In this document: positions 1-7,330 of the stretch, piece by piece
Position numbering within the stretch: position 1 is the stretch's first letter
Layout of the letters: each line of letters begins with the position of its first letter
NCBI GenBank assembly: GCA_015523335.1
Contig: WAKM01000031.1
Span: forward strand, 1 to 45,542
Reading direction: 5' to 3'
Length of the DNA: 45,542 nucleotides
DNA from: Archaeoglobaceae archaeon
GTDB lineage: Archaea > Halobacteriota > Archaeoglobi > Archaeoglobales > Archaeoglobaceae
Notes under the pieces: generated by a model
Database searches by the model: none
Seen by the model: only the letters and a program-made list of their open reading frames with translations
Told to the model about the DNA's origin: nothing
Translations under genes and position numbers: made by a program

Positions 1-1
1 A

Positions 2-625
2 CTTAGAGATGAACTTGGAGTAGAAAATTTGAAGGATAAAAAGATGCAATCGTTTAAAAAGGTTGATGTGGGTTTTGCGAAAATCGTAGAAAAGGATGGA
101 GAAGGAACACTAACGTTCTTTGGTTTCGGAGAAATTTACACGATAGACGGATTCCTTCAATCTTTGAAAACGGAAGACGTTTGGAAAGCTTTTAAAGAAT
201 ACTACAAGCAAACACGAAAACAACCAGAAAGCAAAGACTTTTGGATAACTGCACGGGATTCGATACTCAGTTTAATTGAAAACTACAAAAAAGTTATCAG
301 ATGCGGGCGTAGACAAACTAAAAAGAATTGGTTCGATCTAAAGTTTGTAATATTGGTGGTGGTTCTTCCAAGAAGGGCAAATTTGGTTTGGAAAGACGAA
401 TTGATGAAGCTTAAAGAGGGTTCCGAAATCCTGAATTGCATTAAATGGGATGAAGTCGAAGATGCACTCAAAAACAAGAGCGAATACGACTACCGCGAAG
501 CATACATTAAATGCTGGAAGGAGTTAAAGAATGAGATTAGTAAGAGCAATCTCGAATGCAGATTATTGGTGATTACCGAAGAAAAAGATAAAGATAGTGA
601 TATTTTCATCGTCGACATCGATTAA
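2..625 (+). CDS. Unknown protein, 5'-truncated by window edge
   Basis: I do not recognise this protein. The reading frame has no stop back to base 2, so the TTG at 29 and ATG at 44 are not necessarily the start and the gene probably begins outside the window. About 200 residues are visible. It is mainly hydrophilic and rich in Lys, Glu and Trp, with one hydrophobic strand (FVILVVVLP) near its middle and a second (LLVITE) near its end, which suggests an alpha/beta soluble protein. There is no signal peptide or catalytic motif that I can name. It ends 4 bp before the methyltransferase start, so the two may be co-transcribed. Its codons look more AT-rich than those of the informational genes that follow. 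Confidence 0.6.
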   Translation, partial: LRDELGVENLKDKKMQSFKKVDVGFAKIVEKDGEGTLTFFGFGEIYTIDGFLQSLKTEDVWKAFKEYYKQTRKQPESKDFWITARDSILSLIENYKKVIRCGRRQTKKNWFDLKFVILVVVLPRRANLVWKDELMKLKEGSEILNCIKWDEVEDALKNKSEYDYREAYIKCWKELKNEISKSNLECRLLVITEEKDKDSDIFIVDID

Positions 626-629
626 TATA

Positions 630-1220
630 ATGAAAAAAGAGTTAGCAATAATCTTGGAAAAATTGGAGGGATTTAGAAATCCCAAAATAGAGCTTGAGCA
701 ATATGTAACACCACCATCTCTTGCATCGGAAATAGTTGTAACCGCAAAACTCATGGGTGATCTAAATTTTGTGGTAGATTTGGGATGCGGAACCGGCATA
801 TTAACCATAGCTTCGGCTCTGCTCGACGCTAAAGCGGTAGGCTTCGACGTAGACATGGAAGCCCTGAAGATTGCGAGGAAGAACGCTGAGAAAGTCGGAA
901 TTCAGGCGGATTTCGTTTTGAGCAGAGTTGAGGATGTAACGATAAAGCGCAGGTGCACGGTGATAATGAATCCGCCCTTCGGCATTCAAAGGAGGCACGC
1001 GGACAGACCCTTTTTGTTTAAAGCCATGGAGATAGCAAACGTGATTTACACGATCCATTCCGCGGGAAGCGAGAGGTTCATAAAGAGGGCTTGTGCAGAA
1101 AGAGGGTTTGAGATAACCCATCTGTGGCGGTATAAGATACCCCTCAAGAGAACTTACTCGTTCCACGAAAAAGAATTTAAATGGATAGCTGTTGAAGTCT
1201 ATAGACTGAGGAGGTTGTGA
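630..1220 (+). CDS. METTL5-like RNA/DNA N6-adenine methyltransferase
   Basis: This 196-residue class I SAM-dependent methyltransferase has a SAM-binding DLGCGTG motif at residues 50-56 and a catalytic NPPF at 114-117, the signature of N6-adenine or guanine-N2 methyltransferases. Size, the early EQY-TPP segment and the NPPFG-RRHAD context fit the METTL5/COG2263 family. In eukaryotes that family methylates a small-subunit rRNA adenine with TRMT112; rRNA as the target here is inference. I chose the ATG at 630, 4 bp after the previous stop, over an upstream GTG at 597 that would overlap it. Its stop directly abuts the Csl4 start, which places it in an RNA-processing operon. Confidence 0.85.
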   Translation: MKKELAIILEKLEGFRNPKIELEQYVTPPSLASEIVVTAKLMGDLNFVVDLGCGTGILTIASALLDAKAVGFDVDMEALKIARKNAEKVGIQADFVLSRVEDVTIKRRCTVIMNPPFGIQRRHADRPFLFKAMEIANVIYTIHSAGSERFIKRACAERGFEITHLWRYKIPLKRTYSFHEKEFKWIAVEVYRLRRL

Positions 1221-1757
1221 ATGTTCGTTTTGCCCGGAGATAGAATCGGTTGCGTTGAGGAATTTGAGGCTGGGGAAGGGGTTTATGAGGAGAACGGTGA
1301 GCTTTACGCGAATGTAGCCGGAAGGTTGATCGTTGAAGGTAGAACCGTTAGAATCGAGCCGATAAACAAGATCCCCAAGCTCGATAAGGGGGATGTAGTC
1401 GTCGGGAAGGTTATTGATGTTAAGAACACGGTAGCCATGGTGAAGCTCACGAGGAAAATTGGTCATGACAGAGAACTTGCAAGGAGCCTGATTGGAATAC
1501 TGCACGTTTCGAACGTTCAGAACGAATTTTTGAAGAGTATAAACTCCGTTATAAAGTTCGGAGACATAGTTAAAGCCGAAGTGCTGGATGAAAGCCTTAA
1601 GCTTTCGACCAAATCGAAGGGTATGGGTGTTATCAAATCAAAGTGCGGTAAATGCGGAAGTGAGCTCGTTTTGGATGGAGATAAGCTTAAATGTCCGAAG
1701 TGCGGGAATGTTGAAAGTCGGAAGATCTCTTCAGATTACGGAAAGGGGGTGCTGTGA
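1221..1757 (+). CDS. csl4: Exosome complex RNA-binding subunit Csl4
   Basis: This 178-residue protein matches archaeal Csl4, a cap subunit of the RNA exosome that binds RNA and recruits DnaG to the Rrp41/Rrp42 ring. The N-terminal domain starts with the typical LPGD-IG segment, followed by an S1/OB RNA-binding domain (about residues 55-130, GDVVVGKVIDV). A C-terminal zinc ribbon uses C142, C145, C158 and C161. An AGGAGGT Shine-Dalgarno lies just before the ATG, inside the end of the methyltransferase gene. The stop overlaps the start of rpoL (TGATG), so translation is probably coupled. Length and domain order are normal for the family. Confidence 0.95.
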   Translation: MFVLPGDRIGCVEEFEAGEGVYEENGELYANVAGRLIVEGRTVRIEPINKIPKLDKGDVVVGKVIDVKNTVAMVKLTRKIGHDRELARSLIGILHVSNVQNEFLKSINSVIKFGDIVKAEVLDESLKLSTKSKGMGVIKSKCGKCGSELVLDGDKLKCPKCGNVESRKISSDYGKGVL

Positions 1758-2020
1758 TGGAGGTAAAGGTTCTTGAGATGGGTGAAAATTACGTGAAGTT
1801 GCTCGTAAAGGGTGAGGATCACACGTATCTGAATCTGCTTCAGTATTATCTTCTCCAAGACAAGAGCGTTGTAATTGCAAAGTATCACATTCCCCATCCC
1901 CTAACCGGAGAACCCGAGCTTTTCGTTAGAACGGATGGAAGCAAAAGCCCGCTTGAGGCTATTAAGGATGCAAACAAAAAGATAATTGAAGCATGCGAAG
2001 AACTGCTATCGCAGATCTGA
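1757..2020 (+). CDS. rpoL: RNA polymerase subunit Rpo11 (RpoL)
   Basis: This 87-residue protein is subunit L/Rpo11 of archaeal RNA polymerase, which pairs with Rpo3 in the assembly platform in the way of eukaryotic RPB3/RPB11. Recognisable parts are the amino-terminal strand, the H-YLNLLQYYLL dimerisation helix and a YHIPHPLTGEPELFVRT block. I chose ATG 1757, which overlaps the csl4 stop, over the in-frame GTG at 1754; the preceding GGGGGTG serves as the ribosome site. A csl4-rpoL pair is a recurrent archaeal arrangement that links RNA synthesis and decay genes. Confidence 0.95.
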   Translation: MEVKVLEMGENYVKLLVKGEDHTYLNLLQYYLLQDKSVVIAKYHIPHPLTGEPELFVRTDGSKSPLEAIKDANKKIIEACEELLSQI

Positions 2021-2646
2021 GCTGGGAGGATCTGCTGGATATAATGGAAAGAGAGGCTAAGAAGAGAAATGCACCGGTTTACTCGCTCAAGTGTAACCTT
2101 AATCCGTTCCAGATTTTGGTTTCGGCAATTTTGAGCACGAGAACGAGGGACGAACAGACCGCTAAGGCATGCGAGAAGCTCTTCAAAGTCGTTAGCACTC
2201 CCGAAGATCTGCTTAAGCTGAGCGAGGATGAGATCGATCGTCTGATTAAGGAAGTGGGCTTTCATCGGGTTAAAGCTAAGAATCTCAAAAAATTGGCTGA
2301 AATTCTCGTCGAGCGTTATGGTTCGAATGTTCCATCAGAATTCGACGAGCTTATCAAGCTACCTGGAGTAGGGAGAAAGGTTGCAAATATCGTCCTCGCA
2401 AATGCTTTCGGTAAGCCGGCAATAGCTGTCGACACTCACGTTCACAGAATTGCAAACAGAATGTGCTTAGTTAAGACGGAGAAGCCGGAGGAAACAGAAA
2501 GGGAGCTAATGAAAGCCGTTCCAAAGGAGCTTTGGCATAAGGTGAATAAACCCTTCGTGGGGTTTGGACAGACCGTTTGCAAGCCGATAAAACCGCTCTG
2601 CAATGATTGTCCGTTTAAGGATTTCTGTCCGAAACGGGATGTTTAA
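1993..2646 (+). CDS. nth: Endonuclease III (DNA glycosylase/AP lyase)
   Basis: This HhH-GPD base-excision repair enzyme removes oxidised pyrimidines and cleaves at AP sites. The helix-hairpin-helix is at LPGVGRK, with catalytic Lys129 and Asp147 (in VDTH). A [4Fe-4S] cluster is bound by the C-terminal C-X6-C-X2-C-X5-C, the canonical spacing. The 217 residues match family length. The listed ATG overlaps the end of rpoL by 28 bp; an internal ATG at 2044 has a GGAGG 14 bp upstream, but that start would remove the first helix, so I prefer 1993. It is the last gene of the METTL5-csl4-rpoL operon. Confidence 0.93.
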   Translation: MRRTAIADLSWEDLLDIMEREAKKRNAPVYSLKCNLNPFQILVSAILSTRTRDEQTAKACEKLFKVVSTPEDLLKLSEDEIDRLIKEVGFHRVKAKNLKKLAEILVERYGSNVPSEFDELIKLPGVGRKVANIVLANAFGKPAIAVDTHVHRIANRMCLVKTEKPEETERELMKAVPKELWHKVNKPFVGFGQTVCKPIKPLCNDCPFKDFCPKRDV

Positions 2647-2765
2647 AATTTAAGGCGAAATAGTTCCTCCTCTTAGCCCTCGCCTCATCACAACCGATCG
2701 AAAGTTGTATAACAAAGATTCAGGAGAAAAAAGATCAAGCATTTCTGTTGCAGACTATCAAGAAC

Positions 2766-2781
2766 TGTGGAAATTTCCACA
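2766..2781. repeat. 16-bp perfect palindrome between convergent genes
   Basis: The sequence TGTGGAAATTTCCACA is a perfect palindrome. It sits 4 bp past the stop of the minus-strand gene ending at 2785 and 120 bp past nth. Its place between converging transcription units suggests a bidirectional termination hairpin or a protein-binding site. No T-run follows directly. Confidence 0.6.
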
Positions 2782-2784
2782 AGT

Positions 2785-3000
2785 TTAGACGTGGTAGTAG
2801 AACAGCTTCAAGAATGCCTTTCTAACCTTATCTTTGGCGTTTGGTTTTCCGCTGATCTCATCCCTCAGAGCTTCTGCAAGCTCCCTAAACAGCCTTGACA
2901 GAAGTTTTGAACATTCTTTGGCTACATTTTCGGCTATTTCAGCAGCTTCTTCGATTTTCCCCTCAATGTAAAGTCTGAGAACTCCCGCGAATGCTTGCAT
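2785..3000 (-). CDS. C-terminal fragment of the frameshifted helical protein
   Basis: This 71-residue piece runs from the first ATG in the downstream frame and is rich in Ala, Glu, Lys and Leu helices (EEAAEIAENVAKEC). No Shine-Dalgarno was found at the ATG, and coding-like sequence continues upstream of it without another start codon. I read it as the displaced tail of the gene starting at 3311, not as an independent gene. Confidence 0.4.
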   Translation of the reverse strand: MQAFAGVLRLYIEGKIEEAAEIAENVAKECSKLLSRLFRELAEALRDEISGKPNAKDKVRKAFLKLFYYHV

Positions 3001-3044
3001 AGAATTGACTGGAGGGTCTTTAAGTATAATCTCCTTTGCAAGTT

Positions 3045-3311
3045 TCAGGAAATCAGTTCGAGGTATTCATGATCCATTTCTTCTGCAAACTCTGGCAGTA
3101 GTCCCAGTGCTTTAACCAAGAAATCCTTTTTCTGTGGATAAGCTATCTCAACCTCAAACTCCTCAATGAGGGAGAGCATCGGCAGAGTTATCCTTTTATG
3201 GCGAGGTATCAGACTTTTTAGCCTCTTCTGATCATCTTTGTCAAAACTACCCTTCACAGCCCTCGAAATGATGTATTCAGATTTAATCTCGGAGTACAAA
3301 AAGGTATCCAT
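3045..3311 (-). CDS. N-terminal fragment of the frameshifted helical protein
   Basis: This 88-residue open frame starts with ATG 3311 and stops early at TGA 3045. It carries short helices separated by Pro-rich turns and a run of Glu/Leu at the end that continues into the other frame. Function is unknown. It is either a truncated product or half of a gene whose frame is restored by one extra T. Confidence 0.45.
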   Translation of the reverse strand: MDTFLYSEIKSEYIISRAVKGSFDKDDQKRLKSLIPRHKRITLPMLSLIEEFEVEIAYPQKKDFLVKALGLLPEFAEEMDHEYLELIS

Positions 3312-3320
3312 TTCAACTAT

Positions 3321-4949
3321 CTATTTGTCGGCATCTCTCATCAGCTTATCGAATTCGTATTTATCGTTCTTCAAAGCGATTGTTCGCTTAATCCAACTTT
3401 CATGCACAAGGACTTCACGACGAAGATTGAGTTCCTCGTCAATTTTCCTTGCGTTTTCGAAGTATTTCAGAGCTTCACCAAGTTTATCTAAGTCCCTCAA
3501 AATCACTGCATAACGGTAATGTATATATCCTTCAAGAGCTTTAAACATTCTATCGATTGACAGAGTCAATGTTGCATCCGCAAATCTCTTCAAGTTGTCG
3601 TCCACTTCTCCTTTCTCCAGTTTATCTCTAAGCATTTTCACAAGATTCAAAACTCTTCTAAGATTTTCCGCACTCTCCTTTAACTCACCCCATAAATTGT
3701 AAAAATTTGCCAGATTTATCCTAAAATGTAATTCAACAAAGTTTTTAAGATCTCCCTTAAGCTTATCAACCCTATTCAGGATTTCTTCAAACTCCCTCTT
3801 TCCATCTTCATAAACCATAGCAGACGCAATCCTTGACAGAGTCGTCAGCTTTATGGCTTTAACGACTTCATCACCTTTAAGCTCTTCAATTAAACTTTTG
3901 ATATACTCAAAACCAAATCCCTCACTCGCAACACGCAAGTTCGCAACCCTAAATAAAAAGTCAGCGTATTCGATCGTGCTTACACCCTTTTCAATACCAT
4001 TTAAAACGAACTCCAAAGTTTGTGCAAGATAAAACTCTCCTATCATCTTAAATCCAGAAATAGTCTCGACACACCATAGAGCCATCGTTTTGCTGAGCCA
4101 TTCCAGATTTTCTTCATTCTTACCTTTCAAAAACTCGCAGTGCTCTAAGGAGTAAAGTGCCATCCTACCAGTAGACCTACGATTCATTCTAAGCTCATTA
4201 GTCATAACTTCGAGCATCGTCTTTTTGACGAATATTACCTCCTCCAGAATATCCTCCTTCTTGCTGTGAAAATCTACGAGTCCTTCCAAGAATATCCTGA
4301 ACTTCCTCCACTCCTCTCTTAGGGTGTAAACTTTTCTGTGTCCATCTATCCATTCCTCTCTTTTAACTTCAACTATGTGCTCGTAATCGCTCAAGTCTGG
4401 GAAGCAATTGCATCCCCTCCTTTTAAACTCTTTAGCCTTTTTGCAGAACTCCTCAAGCTCATCCTCAGCAACATCCTGAACGAACAAAACCAGAAAGCAA
4501 GCATTCTCCCTCTTCAGCTTCGTGTATATGGTGTAAATACCGCCCAGCAGAACGTTCTTGTTGGACTTTATCCTCTCTCTCCTCTTTTTCTCGTCCTTCT
4601 CTTTGAGAATCTTCTCCATCGAAAAATACCTGTGTGCCACCACGAATTCCCTAAGCTCATCAAAAGAAACTTTGGCATCCAACAGCATAATAGCAACGCT
4701 TATCGATCCCGCAGATGCCTTATAGATCAGTTCTCCTTCTTCGCCTTCAGCCTCATACCCGTTAACCTTCAGTATTTCTACGAATTTGTTGAACTCAGGT
4801 GAATCGATCAGGAATATCTGTTCCCTAAACATCACATACTTCTTGATAGCCTTGGGTATCACACTTTCAAACAGTTCATCGATCGGTTTCGATTCGTCGC
4901 TCAAAATTTCAAGCGTTTTCATGGATGAATTGAAGTCCAGTCTTTTCAC
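3321..4949 (-). CDS. C-terminal fragment of the STAND-like ATPase
   Basis: This 542-residue open frame is the intact C-terminal part of the broken ATPase. The apparent GTG start at 4949 (or ATG 4922) is not supported by a ribosome site, and coding-like sequence continues upstream in frame to a stop just before codon KAGEK. The first about 130 residues resemble a winged-helix or lid region after the ATPase core. The rest is alpha-helical with a TPR-like unit at about residues 470-505. No in-frame stops have accumulated, so the lesions are recent or are sequence errors. Confidence 0.6.
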   Translation of the reverse strand: MKRLDFNSSMKTLEILSDESKPIDELFESVIPKAIKKYVMFREQIFLIDSPEFNKFVEILKVNGYEAEGEEGELIYKASAGSISVAIMLLDAKVSFDELREFVVAHRYFSMEKILKEKDEKKRRERIKSNKNVLLGGIYTIYTKLKRENACFLVLFVQDVAEDELEEFCKKAKEFKRRGCNCFPDLSDYEHIVEVKREEWIDGHRKVYTLREEWRKFRIFLEGLVDFHSKKEDILEEVIFVKKTMLEVMTNELRMNRRSTGRMALYSLEHCEFLKGKNEENLEWLSKTMALWCVETISGFKMIGEFYLAQTLEFVLNGIEKGVSTIEYADFLFRVANLRVASEGFGFEYIKSLIEELKGDEVVKAIKLTTLSRIASAMVYEDGKREFEEILNRVDKLKGDLKNFVELHFRINLANFYNLWGELKESAENLRRVLNLVKMLRDKLEKGEVDDNLKRFADATLTLSIDRMFKALEGYIHYRYAVILRDLDKLGEALKYFENARKIDEELNLRREVLVHESWIKRTIALKNDKYEFDKLMRDADK

Positions 4950-5093
4950 AACTATAATTTTTTCACCGGCTTTCAGTCAGCCACTCTATGTAGTTTCCTA
5001 TCCTATTCACATCCAAATCCGCAACGTCGTCAAGAAGAAACACGACATCCCCCTTAAGCTTCGGTTCCCGCTCAATTAATTTTCTTATTCCTT

Positions 5094-5690
5094 TCAGAAT
5101 CGAAACACCAGCGGAAACTCCCACGATGTAATAGTAGTGCCGACATCTTTCAACTCGTTTCCGTGCTCCTTTATGAATTCTGCAATATGTCTGGCGATTT
5201 CATGTGGTTCTACACCGATCAATTCACCTAAATGCTCCGCAAGTTCTTTTATCTCCCCACCTGCTAATTTCCACGTAACATATATCTTGTGTATCTCTTC
5301 TCCCCTTTCAATTACCCCTTTAATCTTGGATTTTAATCCGTCAAAACAACTCTTAAGTTTTTCAGGAATTTCAAAAAACGACCCGTTCACGACCTTAACG
5401 AGTGCATGTGCGAGCAGTTTTTCAGCACCTTTCTCTTCATTTAAAGCGTTAAAAAGAGGCAACACCTTTATCACGTGCTCATTTCCTTTCTCATCTCGGA
5501 ATTCTATCTTCTTATACTCAGACCCTAAGCAAACAACATGATGTTGTTGTAAATTGATACCGAGATATCTTGCCGTCGTGCTCTTACCAACGCCGGGAAG
5601 ACCGAGCAAGCAGATAAGTCCTTCCTTTCGAAGCAGATCTAACATATCTTCTTCGTAACCTCTACGGATATATCTCTGCATCTGACTCAT
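5094..5690 (-). CDS. N-terminal P-loop fragment of the STAND-like ATPase
   Basis: This 198-residue frame starts at ATG 5690 and contains the Walker A GLPGVGKST preceded by the strand LICLLGL. It ends in an unrelated-looking tail (about the last 15 residues, ITSWEFPLVFRF), where the correct frame has shifted. No Walker B is present in this frame; it lies in the next one downstream. Taken alone, this would be a non-functional ATPase fragment. Confidence 0.6.
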   Translation of the reverse strand: MSQMQRYIRRGYEEDMLDLLRKEGLICLLGLPGVGKSTTARYLGINLQQHHVVCLGSEYKKIEFRDEKGNEHVIKVLPLFNALNEEKGAEKLLAHALVKVVNGSFFEIPEKLKSCFDGLKSKIKGVIERGEEIHKIYVTWKLAGGEIKELAEHLGELIGVEPHEIARHIAEFIKEHGNELKDVGTTITSWEFPLVFRF

Positions 5691-5953
5691 TTTATGATTA
5701 CATTATTAATTGAAGTTTAAAACGTTTATTTTCAAAAAATCGACTTGGTATAACTTCTACAACTCAATTAAACATCTATTACTGAAAGGTTTCATGCTCG
5801 TACCTAAGCTTTCAAGCCAAAAGAGGAGTAAATTCTCGTTTATGAGAACAGCCGATTTCGAAACGGGATGAAACTTTGATAGAATATTTGCGGTCTTCCT
5901 AACAGAGAATTAGTTTAAATGTAGACCATTTTATATTTTACGGGAAGAAAAAA
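5691..5953. other. AT-rich intergenic region
   Basis: This 263-bp gap lies upstream of the broken ATPase and downstream of the deaminase gene. On the minus strand, an AT-rich GTTTTAAAC at about 5715-5723 lies near the right distance (about 29 bp) from ATG 5690 for a TATA box. A small hairpin (TTCTC at 5833-5837 with GAGAA at 5844-5848) is present. I see no credible gene or RNA here. Confidence 0.4.
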
Positions 5954-7225
5954 TCATTCGACGAACTTTTCTTTCAAGCTTTCGACCTTCCTCAAAACTT
6001 TGTCTTCATCCATCGTAAGAACTATGTGATCCTCGACTATCAGCTCTCCATCGACGATGACATGGCTGACCTCACAGCCATAGCTCGCGTAAACGATGCT
6101 GTGGAGCGGATCGTAAACCGGGCAATAGTTGAACCTGTCCCTTTCGAGCAGAGTTATGTCTGCAAGCTTTCCCTTCCTCAACTCACCTCCCTCAATCTTG
6201 TATGCTCTGTATCCGTTTTTGGTGGCCATCTCCAAAACGTCTTTGGCGTGCAGAGCATCCGCTTTACCAGTAACCACCTTCTGCAGGAGAGAGGTTAGCT
6301 TTATCTCTTCGAACAGATTGTACGTGTTGTTCGATGCGGCTCCATCTGTCCCTAAGCAGACGTTTATCCCAATTTCGAGCATATCTCTAACCCTCGCAAT
6401 GCCAGAAGCGAGCTTAAGATTGCTTACCGGACAGTGAGCGACGCTAACGTTTTTCTCCTTTAAAATCCTAAGTTCCTCATCGTCGAGCCAGATTCCGTGG
6501 GCTATGACCGTGTTGTCGTCTAAAAACCCGATTTCATCCAAAAGTCTAACTGGAGTTTTTCCATACCTTCGCTTTATCTCCTCAACCTCCTGCTTAGTTT
6601 CAGAAACATGTATGTGAACCAAAGTGCCGATCTTGTTAGCTTCCTCCTTAACCTTCTTCAAAAATTCGGGAGTGCATGTGTATGGGGCATGTGGCCCATA
6701 TATTGCTTTGATTCTTCCATTGAAGGCGTTGTCCCAATTTTTGATGAACTCCGTTCCGATCTTAAGTTCTCTCTCAGCTTTTTCCTTATCCCCCCTATCA
6801 GCCATACCGTAGCAGAGAACAGCCCTGATACCCGTTTCTCCCACAGCCTTAGCGACTTCATCCATGTGGATGTATAGATCCGAAAAGGCGGTCGTTCCCG
6901 TCTTTACCATTTCGAGTATACCGAGCATGGATCCCCAATAAACGTCTTTAGGCGTTAGCTTTCTCTCAACTCGCCATATCTTCTTTTCGAGCCAGTCCAT
7001 TAACGGCATGTCTTCCGCGTAGCCTCTGAAGAGCGTCATGGCAAGATGGGTATGAGCGTTAAACAATCCCGGCAGAACGAACTTTCCGCTTGCGTCTATC
7101 TCCAAATCACCGGCTATTTCATCCCTACCAACGTATGCTATCCTGTTGCCTTCTATCCCAACGTTAGCTTCGATGAATTCGCCTTCGACGAAGCATACGC
7201 CGTTCTTTATCGCCAAGTCGAACAT
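5954..7225 (-). CDS. mtaD: MTA/SAH deaminase (amidohydrolase family)
   Basis: This 423-residue zinc amidohydrolase is of the 5'-methylthioadenosine/S-adenosylhomocysteine deaminase family, which turns MTA or SAH into the inosine derivatives; in some archaea the preferred substrate is 5'-deoxyadenosine. Metal ligands are visible as NAHTH (His58, His60), HVSET, AHG and GTDGAASNN, with the substrate-loop HAPYTCTP. The barrel is flanked by N- and C-terminal beta-sandwich segments, as usual for cyclic amidohydrolases. The start at ATG 7225 fits a TATA-like box 25 bp upstream. It lies downstream of tatC on the same strand with its own promoter. Confidence 0.92.
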   Translation of the reverse strand: MFDLAIKNGVCFVEGEFIEANVGIEGNRIAYVGRDEIAGDLEIDASGKFVLPGLFNAHTHLAMTLFRGYAEDMPLMDWLEKKIWRVERKLTPKDVYWGSMLGILEMVKTGTTAFSDLYIHMDEVAKAVGETGIRAVLCYGMADRGDKEKAERELKIGTEFIKNWDNAFNGRIKAIYGPHAPYTCTPEFLKKVKEEANKIGTLVHIHVSETKQEVEEIKRRYGKTPVRLLDEIGFLDDNTVIAHGIWLDDEELRILKEKNVSVAHCPVSNLKLASGIARVRDMLEIGINVCLGTDGAASNNTYNLFEEIKLTSLLQKVVTGKADALHAKDVLEMATKNGYRAYKIEGGELRKGKLADITLLERDRFNYCPVYDPLHSIVYASYGCEVSHVIVDGELIVEDHIVLTMDEDKVLRKVESLKEKFVE

Positions 7226-7247
7226 CCTATTTGCATTTCGGAGGTGA

Positions 7248-7253
7248 TTTAAA
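7248..7253 (-). promoter_or_regulatory. TATA-like box of mtaD (leaderless)
   Basis: On the minus strand, TTTAAA within CGATTTTTAAATC is centred about 25 bp before ATG 7225. There is no Shine-Dalgarno. Transcription would start at or next to the ATG. A 10-bp palindrome CACAATTGTG (7273-7282) lies just upstream and could be an operator. Confidence 0.55.
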
Positions 7254-7330
7254 AATCGTTACGATCATTGTTCACAATTGTGTAGCGACGCAACACCGTT
7301 ACAACGTGATGACACCTTGTTGCAACTGAG

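Larger units (their letters stand above)
2785..3311 (-). pseudogene. Helical protein gene interrupted by one -1 frameshift
   Basis: Two abutting minus-strand reading frames form one gene. The first (start 3311) stops at 3045. The second frame is open from about 3066 and encodes protein-like sequence (FLKLAKEIILKDPP) well before its first ATG at 3000. Restoring a single T in the TTT run near 3052 gives a continuous 175-codon protein; the span without the stop is 524 nt, exactly one base short of a multiple of three. The predicted product is almost wholly alpha-helical and I cannot name it. It starts 9 bp after the broken ATPase gene, so the two were probably co-expressed. A sequencing error would give the same picture. 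Confidence 0.6.
3321..5690 (-). pseudogene. STAND/AAA-like ATPase with TPR-like tail, two frameshifts
   Basis: One ATPase gene is split into three frames. Frame 1 (from 5690) has the Walker A GLPGVGKST at about residue 29. Frame 2, readable from about 5140 to 4957, has a hydrophobic strand ending in Asp-Asp (VVFLLDDVADL), a good Walker B. Frame 3 begins KAGEKIIVVKRLDF, a sensor-1-like strand, and runs to 3321. The first change behaves as a lost base near 5140, the second as an extra A in GAAAG near 4960. The coding span is 2367 nt (789 codons) because the two shifts cancel. The long C-terminal part is helical, with a TPR-like unit near its end (YAVILRDLDKLGEALKYFE). P-loop switch plus helical repeats is the layout of STAND NTPases, many of which act in defence or signalling; that role is inference. 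Confidence 0.65.

Noticed and set aside
801-1505. Long minus-strand open frame opposite the METTL5/csl4 genes
   Set aside because: It lies wholly opposite two clear genes, has no homology I recognise and a composition expected of a shadow frame.
4949-5094. Treating the three ATPase pieces as separate genes of an operon
   Set aside because: The Walker B segment lies in a frame between the two annotated pieces with no start codon, and the pieces join into one P-loop domain.
3045-5140. Programmed ribosomal frameshifting in the ATPase locus
   Set aside because: No slippery heptamer with a downstream structure at any of the three sites; the shifts are in different directions and in two genes, which fits mutation or sequence error better.
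5865-5874. GGGATGAAAC, similar to the end of some CRISPR repeats
   Set aside because: Only one copy; no repeated units or spacers are nearby.
7273-7282. CACAATTGTG palindrome upstream of mtaD as a finding of its own
   Set aside because: Ten-bp palindromes in AT-rich DNA are common; noted only with the promoter entry.
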